From DAOUKH01 sp034420775 (GTDB lineage: Bacteria; Chloroflexota; Dehalococcoidia; SHYB01), in the NCBI GenBank assembly GCA_034420775.1, contig DAOUKZ010000095.1:1-6452 (forward strand): a stretch of 6,452 nt of DNA, in the 5' to 3' direction. Shown here piece by piece: positions 1-4,918 of this stretch. The notes beneath the pieces are model-generated. The model had not been told where the DNA came from, ran no database searches, and worked only from the letters and a program-made list of their open reading frames with translations. The position numbers and the translations under genes were made by a program. Positions within the stretch are counted from its first letter, which is position 1, and each line of letters starts with the position of its first letter.

Positions 1-1530
1 GTGGCGCTGCGGGCGGCGTTCAAGGCGGTGATGGAGGGATCGCAGGCAGCGATTCTGGTGCCGACGACGGTGCTCGCCCTCCAGCACTTCGAGACCTTCA
101 CCGAGCGGCTCGCTGCCTTCCCCGTCAAGGTCGAGATGTTGAGCCGCTTCCGTTCAACCAAAGAGCAGGCGGCCATCGCGGCGGGGCTGCAGTCGGGCGA
201 GGTGGACATCGTCATCGGCACCCACCGGCTGCTCCAGAAAGACGTCGCCTTCAAGGACCTGGGCCTGGTGATCATCGACGAGGAGCAGCGCTTCGGCGTC
301 GGCCACAAGGAGCGCCTCAAGCAGTTGCGCAAAGAGGTCGACGTGCTCTCGATGAGCGCTACCCCGATCCCGCGCACGCTCTACATGTCGCTGGCGGGCG
401 TGCGCGACATGAGCGTCATGGAGACGCCGCCCGAAGAGCGTCTGCCCATCAAGACCTACGTCTCGCCGAGCGACGGCGACACGATGCGCGAGGCGGTGCT
501 GCGCGAGATGGAGCGGGGCGGGCAGGTCTTCCTCGTTCACAACCGGGTCTACAACATCGGCATCGTCGCCGAGCGGCTGCGGACGCTGGTGCCCGAGGCG
601 CGGGTGCTTGTGGCCCACGGCCAGATGCCGGAGCAGCAGCTTGAAAGCGTGATGCTCGCTTTCCAGCGCCGCGAGGCCGACGTCCTCGTCACCACGACCA
701 TCATCGAGTCCGGCCTCGACATGCCCAACGTGAACACCCTCATCGTCAACGACGCCGACCGCATGGGCCTGGCGCAGCTCTACCAGCTCCGGGGCCGCGT
801 GGGCCGGGGGGCCAACCGCGCCTACGCCTACTTCTTCTTCCACCCCGACAAGAAGCTGAAAGAGACGGCGGAGCGCCGTCTGAAGACCATCCTTTCAGCG
901 ACCGAGCTCGGCGCCGGCTTCCGCATTGCGATGAAGGACCTGGAGATCCGCGGTGCGGGGAACATCCTCGGCGTCGAGCAGCACGGCCACATCGCCGCCG
1001 TCGGCTTCGACCTCTACGTCCGCCTCCTCGGCGAGTCCGTCGAGGAGCTGCGGGCGGCGTACGAGGGCAAGCCGCCGCCACCGCCCAAGCGCCCCCAGGC
1101 CTCGATCGACCTGCCCGCGCCGGCGCACCTGCCCAACGACTACGTCCCCGACCTGCCGGCCCGGCTTGCCCTCTACCAGCGCATGACCGCGCTCCGCGAG
1201 CCGACCGGGGTCGACGGCCTCGCCGACGAGCTGCGCGACCGGTACGGCGAATTGCCCGAAGAGACGGAGAACCTGCTCTTCATGCTGAAGGTTAAACTCC
1301 TCGCCACCAAGGCCGGCGTGATCAGCGTCGCCGAGCAGTCGGGCGAGGTCGTCCTCGCCGGCGACGAACGCACCTGGACGAACATCCTCGGCGTCCAGCG
1401 CCCCTACGGCGACGGCATCCGCGTCGGCAACACCCGTGTCCGTCTCGATATCAAGCGCCTTGGAAAGGGCTGGCGCGGCGTGCTGGAGCGGATGCTCACC
1501 CAGGCGGGCTCGGCAAGCCCAGCGGCCTAG
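1..1530 (+). CDS. mfd: Transcription-repair coupling factor Mfd, C-terminal part (5' end outside window)
   Basis: Mfd is a cytoplasmic ATP-dependent DNA translocase that pushes stalled RNA polymerase off damaged DNA and recruits UvrA for nucleotide excision repair. The 509 visible codons cover the helicase motor after Walker A and the C-terminal domain. Seen: motif Ia PTTVLALQHF (21-30), Walker B DEEQ (93-96), motif III SATPIPRT (119-126), motif V around TTTIIESGLD (231-240), motif VI QLYQLRGRVGRG (259-270), and the translocation motif RGAGNILG..EQHGH (317-330) that Mfd shares with RecG. A proline-rich linker (358-363) precedes the C-terminal TRCF/D7 domain. The RecG-like motor followed by this D7 domain is what separates Mfd from RecG. 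The family is about 1,100-1,200 residues long, so more than half, including the UvrB-like and RNA polymerase-interaction domains, lies upstream. The first codon GTG is an internal valine, not a start. The TAG stop overlaps the stop of the convergent HAD gene. Confidence 0.97.
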   Translation: MALRAAFKAVMEGSQAAILVPTTVLALQHFETFTERLAAFPVKVEMLSRFRSTKEQAAIAAGLQSGEVDIVIGTHRLLQKDVAFKDLGLVIIDEEQRFGVGHKERLKQLRKEVDVLSMSATPIPRTLYMSLAGVRDMSVMETPPEERLPIKTYVSPSDGDTMREAVLREMERGGQVFLVHNRVYNIGIVAERLRTLVPEARVLVAHGQMPEQQLESVMLAFQRREADVLVTTTIIESGLDMPNVNTLIVNDADRMGLAQLYQLRGRVGRGANRAYAYFFFHPDKKLKETAERRLKTILSATELGAGFRIAMKDLEIRGAGNILGVEQHGHIAAVGFDLYVRLLGESVEELRAAYEGKPPPPPKRPQASIDLPAPAHLPNDYVPDLPARLALYQRMTALREPTGVDGLADELRDRYGELPEETENLLFMLKVKLLATKAGVISVAEQSGEVVLAGDERTWTNILGVQRPYGDGIRVGNTRVRLDIKRLGKGWRGVLERMLTQAGSASPAA

Positions 1531-2234
1531 TTCCAGGCGTCAAGAAGCGCGGGCAGCTCGTCGAGGCCGCGGATGCGGGCCACGTCTTCGTGCTTGGCAT
1601 GGAGCCATTCGCGGTCGAGGAGCACCGCCCCCATGCCCACGTTGCGCGCCCCGACGACGTCGCCGTGGTACTGATCGCCGACGTGCACGGCCTCTGCCGC
1701 CTCCACGTCCGCCGCCCGCAGGGCCGCCTCGAAGATCGGCGCGTGCGGCTTCGATACCCCCACGTCTTTCGACCGGATCTTGCAATCGACGTACGGCCCG
1801 ATCCCCATGTTGTCGGCGATGACGTCGAGGTCCTGGAAGATGTTCGAGATCAGCCCGACGGTGAGCCCACGCTCCTTGAGACCCGCGAGCACCGGCTCCA
1901 CGTCATCGTAGGCCGTGAGAATGGACGGCACGGCGCGGACCTTCTGCCAGATCTCTTTGGCCAAGCCGACCGTGACATCCGCGCCCGCGGCTTCGAGGAT
2001 GAGGCGCTCGTACTCGGCGAAGAAGTCGAGGCGGGCTTCGGGCGTCATGCGCTGGATGTGCCCCCGCGCATTCTGCTGCGTCATGAAGGCGTCGGCCCTG
2101 GCATAGCCCTCGGCGATGCCTCGCGGCGTGAGGTCGAGGCCGTACTCCTTCGCGACGGCGATTTGGATCTCCTCACGGGGCGGATGGAAGCGCGCCAGCG
2201 TGTTGTACACGTCGAAGAAGACGGCTTTGATCAT
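1527..2234 (-). CDS. HAD-superfamily hydrolase with DxY motif I (235 aa)
   Basis: Haloacid dehalogenase-type hydrolase, probably a soluble phosphatase or dehalogenase of unknown substrate. Motif I is FFDVYNTL with nucleophile D8. The second Asp of the usual DxD is Y10, as in the DAYGT motif of L-2-haloacid dehalogenases. Motif II is the Ser/Asn of LISN (S130, N131), motif III is K162 in SKPHAPIF, and motif IV is GDQYHGD (D187, D192), the metal-binding acidic type of phosphatases. A helical cap lies at about residues 15-100. The length suits the family (about 220-240 aa). The start at ATG 2234 was chosen because MIKAVFFD begins the Rossmann core directly. The frame stays open upstream to 2522, but that extension runs antisense through comF and has no family character. 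No strong Shine-Dalgarno site is visible. The gene is convergent with mfd and divergent from comF, so it is probably transcribed alone. The substrate cannot be read from the sequence. Confidence 0.9.
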   Translation of the reverse strand: MIKAVFFDVYNTLARFHPPREEIQIAVAKEYGLDLTPRGIAEGYARADAFMTQQNARGHIQRMTPEARLDFFAEYERLILEAAGADVTVGLAKEIWQKVRAVPSILTAYDDVEPVLAGLKERGLTVGLISNIFQDLDVIADNMGIGPYVDCKIRSKDVGVSKPHAPIFEAALRAADVEAAEAVHVGDQYHGDVVGARNVGMGAVLLDREWLHAKHEDVARIRGLDELPALLDAWN

Positions 2235-2238
2235 GCGT

Positions 2239-2267
2239 TTGAAGCAGTCCCGGAGGGCGCCTAGAAT
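2239..2267 (+). promoter_or_regulatory. Candidate sigma70-type promoter for comF
   Basis: TTGAAG (2239-2244, four of six matches to TTGACA) and TAGAAT (2262-2267, five of six to TATAAT) are separated by exactly 17 bases. Transcription would begin near 2274, leaving a leader of only about 12 bases before the comF ATG at 2286. The -35 lies just beside the HAD start codon on the other strand. Inferred from sequence only. Confidence 0.45.
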
Positions 2268-2284
2268 GGCGCCGGTGATTCTAG
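2261..2284. repeat. Inverted repeat between divergent genes (possible operator)
   Basis: CTAGAAT (2261-2267) and ATTCTAG (2278-2284) are perfect 7-base inverted arms around a 10-base GC-rich centre. The arms contain the two -10-like hexamers, so the symmetry may simply reflect back-to-back promoters. It could also be a binding site for a dimeric regulator that would occlude both. AT-rich arms stand out in this GC-rich window. Confidence 0.5.
2274..2279 (+). promoter_or_regulatory. Ribosome binding site of comF
   Basis: GGTGAT matches the 3' half of the full Shine-Dalgarno complement AGGAGGTGAT and lies six bases before the ATG at 2286. It overlaps the right arm of the inverted repeat and lies at the predicted transcript 5' end, so the mRNA may be nearly leaderless. 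Confidence 0.4.
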
Positions 2285-2304
2285 CATGACCCCGCTCCTG
2301 CAAA
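2278..2304 (-). promoter_or_regulatory. Candidate promoter for the HAD hydrolase gene
   Basis: On the minus strand TAGAAT (2283-2278) is a five-of-six -10 match that mirrors the comF -10. The best -35 is TTTGCA (2304-2299), with a short 15-base spacer, inside the comF coding start. Transcription would begin near 2271 and give a leader of about 37 bases. Weaker than its comF counterpart because of the spacer. Confidence 0.3.
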
Positions 2305-2981
2305 GACTCGGACACGGGATCGAATCGGTACGCGACGGCGTGCTCGACCTCATCTTCACGCCGCGGTGCGTCGAGTGCGGCGACGAGGGCACCTACATGT
2401 GCCCCGCCTGCCTCTCCGCCGTCGAGCCGGAGCGCGAACCGTTCGAGATCGGCGCGGACGGGAACGGGATCGAGGCGCGCGCCGTCTACCGGTTCGAAGG
2501 CGCGGCGCGCAAGGCGGTGCACCAGCTCAAGTACCAGGGCGTTACGGCCCTAGCCCCGCCGCTGGGCAGGCTCATGGCGGGGCGCCTCGCCCATGCCGGT
2601 GCGGAAGCAGGCTCGGCGCCCACCCTCATCGTGCCCGTGCCGCTGCACCGGTCGCGTCTCGGCGAGCGCGGCTACAACCAGGCCGAGCTGTTGGCCAAGG
2701 AGGTGGGACGCCGGACTGGAACCCCGGTGAACGCCCGGCTGCTGAGCCGGACGGCGTCGGCGCCGCCACAGGCGCAGTCGAGGTCGGTAGAAGACCGGCT
2801 CGCTGCGGTGCGCGGGGCCTTCCGTGCCGCGCCCGAGGCCGAGGCCGCAAGCGTCCTCCTGATCGACGACGTCTGCACCACGGGCTCCACGCTGGCCGCC
2901 TGCGCCGACGCGCTATTCCAGGCCGGAGCGGCCCGCGTCACGGCGCTCACCTTCGCCCGCGAGCCGGGCCCCGGCGCCTAG
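2286..2981 (+). CDS. comF: ComF family protein (zinc-finger phosphoribosyltransferase-like)
   Basis: ComF/GntX-type protein of 231 aa, a cytoplasmic PRTase-fold protein. In naturally transformable bacteria ComFC is needed for DNA uptake or processing, but many non-competent bacteria carry it and its reaction is not settled. Seen: an N-terminal four-cysteine zinc finger (C28, C31, C39, C42), the ComF-typical LKYQG (81-85), VPVPLHRSRLGERGYNQAELLA-type segment (116-137), and the PRPP-binding loop VLLIDDVCTTGSTL (190-203) with the acidic pair D194/D195. The length is normal for the family. The ATG at 2286 is the first available start after the divergent promoter region. hpf follows after 81 bases. 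comF-hpf adjacency is common, for example comFC and hpf in Bacillus. No other competence genes are visible, so a role in DNA uptake here is only possible. Confidence 0.93.
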   Translation: MTPLLQRLGHGIESVRDGVLDLIFTPRCVECGDEGTYMCPACLSAVEPEREPFEIGADGNGIEARAVYRFEGAARKAVHQLKYQGVTALAPPLGRLMAGRLAHAGAEAGSAPTLIVPVPLHRSRLGERGYNQAELLAKEVGRRTGTPVNARLLSRTASAPPQAQSRSVEDRLAAVRGAFRAAPEAEAASVLLIDDVCTTGSTLAACADALFQAGAARVTALTFAREPGPGA

Positions 2982-3000
2982 CTCCCGACAGCCCGATCCC

Positions 3001-3029
3001 TTGCCCGCTAACCGGCGGCGGGGTACGAT
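3001..3029 (+). promoter_or_regulatory. Candidate promoter for hpf
   Basis: TTGCCC (3001-3006) and TACGAT (3024-3029), each a four-of-six match, are spaced by 17 bases. Start of transcription would be near 3036, giving a leader of about 27 bases that contains the AAGGA ribosome site. HPF is typically induced in stationary phase, so a promoter separate from comF makes sense, but the match is modest. Confidence 0.35.
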
Positions 3030-3050
3030 TTACCTTCACCCCAACGCACC

Positions 3051-3055
3051 AAGGA
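3051..3055 (+). promoter_or_regulatory. Ribosome binding site that fixes the TTG start of hpf
   Basis: AAGGA ends seven bases before TTG at 3063, an ideal distance. It supports TTG as the initiation codon. The protein MDIQIAGKNF then starts exactly where the HPF family does, and the next in-frame ATG is far inside the domain. Confidence 0.7.
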
Positions 3056-3062
3056 CTGCCCT

Positions 3063-3608
3063 TTGGACATCCAAATCGCCGGCAAGAACTTCCACGTTCC
3101 CGAACGCCTCCAGGACTACGCGGAGTTGAAAGTCGGGAAGCTCGACCGCTACCTCCCCAAGGCGCAGTCGGCGCGCGTTGAGATGCGCCGCGAGAAGACG
3201 AAGTCGGCCTCCGACCGCTGCATCGTCGAGGTGACGATCGACGGCAGCGGCGTCGTGCTCCGCGCCCAAGAGCGGTCTTCCGATCACTTCACCGCCATCG
3301 ACTCGGCGGCGGACGCGCTGCGGCGTCAGGCACGGCGGTTCAAGACGCGGATAAGCAAGCGGCGTTCAGGGGGCAAGGCGTCCGAGGTGCTCGCGCCCGA
3401 GCTCTCGATGGACGACGAACCTGCGGGGTCGGTAGTGCGTCACAAGCGCTTCGCTATGAAGCCCATGCCGCCCGAAGAGGCCATCGACGAGATGGAGTTG
3501 CTCGGCCACAACTTCTACCTCTTCCTGAATCTCGATACAGGCATCCACAACGTCGTCTACCGGCGCGCCGGCGGCGACTACGGCCTCATCGAACCCGAGC
3601 CGCTCTAG
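3063..3608 (+). CDS. hpf: Ribosome hibernation promoting factor, long form
   Basis: Long HPF (181 aa) binds the 30S decoding region of idle ribosomes and pairs 70S particles into translationally silent 100S dimers during starvation. Residues 1 to about 103 are the RaiA/YfiA beta-alpha-beta domain: MDIQIAGKNF start, basic helix from about 83 to 101 with LRRQARRFKTRISKRR. A linker of about 20 acidic and small residues (105-123) follows. Residues 124-178 are the long-form dimerisation domain, with VRHKRFAMKPM, EAIDEMELLGHNF, NVVYRR and YGLIEP, all hallmark stretches. The size matches long HPFs (about 170-190 aa) and not the roughly 100-aa short form of enterics. The TTG start is supported by AAGGA seven bases upstream. 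It lies downstream of comF in the same direction and ends before the 305-base gap. Confidence 0.96.
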   Translation: MDIQIAGKNFHVPERLQDYAELKVGKLDRYLPKAQSARVEMRREKTKSASDRCIVEVTIDGSGVVLRAQERSSDHFTAIDSAADALRRQARRFKTRISKRRSGGKASEVLAPELSMDDEPAGSVVRHKRFAMKPMPPEEAIDEMELLGHNFYLFLNLDTGIHNVVYRRAGGDYGLIEPEPL

Positions 3609-3626
3609 CTTCCGCTGGCCGCCCAA

Positions 3627-3656
3627 TTGTCCGTGCCTTGACGCCGTTGCTATAGT
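3627..3656 (+). promoter_or_regulatory. Candidate extended -10 promoter in the gap after hpf
   Basis: TGCTATAGT (3648-3656) is an extended -10: TG, one base, then TATAGT with five of six matches. TTGTCC (3627-3632, four of six) is 18 bases upstream as a -35. A second TTGACG (3638-3643) is too close to pair with this -10. Transcription would start at about 3661-3664. This is the best-looking promoter in the window and points into a region with no convincing protein gene. Confidence 0.55.
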
Positions 3657-3776
3657 GTGTGCGCCTCGCGTCCGACCCACTTAGGGCGGCCAGCGAAAGA
3701 AGGCGCAGAACGCAGACCCAGCCGCTTGGATCGCCAGCCCCGACCGAGACGGAACCATGGCCCGAACCCCCGCCCC

Positions 3777-3790
3777 GTCGAGCGCTCGAC
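3777..3790. repeat. 14-base perfect palindrome overlapping the terminator hairpin
   Basis: GTCGAGCGCTCGAC is fully self-complementary. As RNA it can form a 5-bp hairpin (GTCGA/TCGAC around GCGC) that uses bases 3782-3787 and so competes with the terminator stem. As DNA it could be a regulator half-site pair. GC-rich chance palindromes of this length are uncommon but possible. Confidence 0.6.
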
Positions 3791-3812
3791 TGAGCGCGTT
3801 TCTCTTTTCTTT
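3782..3812 (+). terminator. Intrinsic terminator-like hairpin with T-rich tract
   Basis: GCGCTC (3782-3787) pairs perfectly with GAGCGC (3792-3797) around a GACT loop. After one G comes a 14-base tract, TTTCTCTTTTCTTT (3799-3812), with 11 T and no A or G. Such a pyrimidine tract is striking in this GC-rich sequence. It lies 174 bases past the hpf stop, rather far for an hpf terminator, and about 120 bases past the predicted start of the transcript at 3663. Confidence 0.55.
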
Positions 3813-3852
3813 GGAGCCTCACGCTCCACCGTCGCGGCGCGAGCGAGCGCCG
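3812..3852 (+). other. Two further hairpins between the terminator and the P1 peptidase gene
   Basis: TGGAGC (3812-3817) pairs with GCTCCA (3823-3828) over a CTCAC loop, and CGGCGC (3835-3840) pairs with GCGCCG (3847-3852) over GAGCGA. Neither is followed by a T tract. Bases 3838-3843 plus 3847-3850 can alternatively pair with 3661-3670. Bases 3853-3913 hold nothing I can identify: no clear promoter and no well-placed ribosome site. Confidence 0.4.
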
Positions 3853-3913
3853 GAAACCCTGTCTTCCCCAACCTCTCGACGCGGCCCTAGCCGAGGCCGC
3901 GACCCCCGCCGCG

Positions 3914-4918
3914 ATGCATGACGCCATCACCGACGTCCCCGGCATTGCCGTGGGGCATTGGACCGACAAGCGAGCCGGTACCGGCTGCACCGTCGTGCTC
4001 GCGCCGAAGGGCGCCGTCGGCGGCGTCGACGTCCGCGGCGCGGCACCCGGCACCCGCGAGACCGATCTCCTGCGCCCCGGCGCGCTCGTGCAAGAGGCGC
4101 AGGGCATCGTCCTCAGCGGCGGAAGCGCCTTCGGCCTCGACGCCGCATCCGGCGTGGTCCGCTTCCTCGAAGAGCAGGGCGCCGGCTTCCGCGTCGGACG
4201 CCGGCGCGTCCCCATCGTGGCCGGGGCAGTGCTGTACGACCTCGGCGTCGGCGATGGGAGAGTCCGCCCCCAGGCCGAGCACGGCTACGAGGCCTGCGCC
4301 GACGCGCACAGCGGCCCGGTCGAGCAGGGCTCCGTGGGCGCGGGAACAGGCGCGAGCGTGGGCAAGGCCCGCGGACGCGGCTCCGCCGTCAAGGGCGGAC
4401 TGGGAAGCGCCTCGGCGGTGATGGGCGACGGCACGGTCGTCGGCGCGCTGATGGCGGTCAACGCCTTCGGCGAGGTCGTCGATGAGGATGGCACGGTCGT
4501 CGCCGGCCCCCGCGACGACAAGGACAACGGGTTCGCCGACACCATCGAAGAGCTGCGCAAAGGGCGGCAGAAGAAGTCAGCCGGCGAGAACACCACCATC
4601 GGCGTGGTCGCGACCAATGCCGCGCTCAACAAGGCGGAGGTGAACCGGGTCGCCCTCATGGCGCAGGACGGCGTGGCGATGGCGGTGCGTCCGGCGCACA
4701 CCATGTCCGACGGCGACGTCGTCTTTGCCCTCGCCACCGGCGAAAACGCCGCCGGCGTGAGCCGTCGGCGCGGACGGCGCAACGACGTGACCGACATCGG
4801 CGCCGTCGCGGCCAAGTTGGTAGCAGCGGCGATCGTGCGCGGGGCGCGGCTCGCCGAAAGCACCGGCAAGACCCCCGCGATCAAGGACCTCGACTGGGCT
4901 AAGAGCAATGCCGCATAA
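3914..4918 (+). CDS. P1 family peptidase (S58, DmpA/NylC-type N-terminal nucleophile hydrolase)
   Basis: Member of the DmpA/BapA/NylC family (334 aa), made as one chain that cuts itself so the new N-terminal Ser or Thr becomes the nucleophile. Characterised relatives are beta-aminopeptidases, D-/L-aminopeptidases and nylon-oligomer hydrolases. Seen: the N-terminal ITDVPGIAVGHW, the conserved LSGGSAFGLDAASG (67-80), the central glycine-rich stretch (139-165), and ENTTIGVVATNA (225-236). Cleavage is expected between N226 and T227, as at Asn-Thr in NylC, giving chains of about 226 and 108 residues. HTMSDGDVVFALATG (262-276) is the typical C-terminal signature. No signal peptide is visible, so it is probably cytoplasmic. 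The ATG at 3914 is the only sensible start, but it has no good Shine-Dalgarno site (GAGG lies 17 bases away). Its 3' end overlaps the DUF2520 gene by 11 bases, tying it to the pantothenate operon. The substrate is unknown, and beta-alanyl peptides are an inference. Confidence 0.92.
   Translation: MHDAITDVPGIAVGHWTDKRAGTGCTVVLAPKGAVGGVDVRGAAPGTRETDLLRPGALVQEAQGIVLSGGSAFGLDAASGVVRFLEEQGAGFRVGRRRVPIVAGAVLYDLGVGDGRVRPQAEHGYEACADAHSGPVEQGSVGAGTGASVGKARGRGSAVKGGLGSASAVMGDGTVVGALMAVNAFGEVVDEDGTVVAGPRDDKDNGFADTIEELRKGRQKKSAGENTTIGVVATNAALNKAEVNRVALMAQDGVAMAVRPAHTMSDGDVVFALATGENAAGVSRRRGRRNDVTDIGAVAAKLVAAAIVRGARLAESTGKTPAIKDLDWAKSNAA

Larger units (their letters stand above)
3663..3812 (+). ncRNA. Candidate small RNA or terminator-controlled leader (about 150 nt)
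   Basis: The stretch is bounded by an extended -10 promoter on the left and an intrinsic terminator-like hairpin plus T-rich tract on the right, with about 150 bases between the predicted start and end. I see no ORF here with family character or a ribosome site. Possible internal pairings include GCGGC 3686-3690 with GCCGC 3721-3725 (extendable by two G-U pairs), CCC 3676-3678 with GGG 3684-3686, and GACGG 3748-3752 with CCGTC 3775-3779. I do not recognise tmRNA, RNase P RNA, SRP RNA or a known riboswitch. It could be a free-standing sRNA (6S-like by size only), or the leader of the P1 peptidase-pan operon that starts 102 bases after the terminator. Both boundaries are predictions. Confidence 0.35.

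Noticed and set aside
154..843. Long open frame antisense to mfd (and similar long antisense frames over other genes)
   Set aside because: Mirror of strong codon bias in GC-rich genes; the sense frame carries conserved motifs throughout.
1506..1520. Hairpin GGGCT-CGGCA-AGCCC just before the mfd stop as a terminator
   Set aside because: Only 5 bp, inside coding sequence and with no T tract on either strand, so there is no good reason to call it a terminator.
2235..2522. N-terminal extension of the HAD frame to 331 aa
   Set aside because: The extension lies antisense over comF and its promoter region, has no family character, and the HAD core begins exactly at ATG 2234.
3638..3643. TTGACG as the -35 of the gap promoter
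   Set aside because: It is only 7 bases from TATAGT, and no acceptable -10 lies 16-18 bases downstream of it.
3657..3890. Small open frames in the gap after hpf, on both strands
   Set aside because: They are arginine/serine/proline-rich, typical of random GC-rich frames, have no ribosome site and no recognisable domain.
4430..4502. Repeated GGCACGGTCGTCG at 4430 and 4490
   Set aside because: Both copies encode a GTVV in frame within the P1 peptidase; they are explained by similar beta-strand turns and codon bias, not a DNA repeat.
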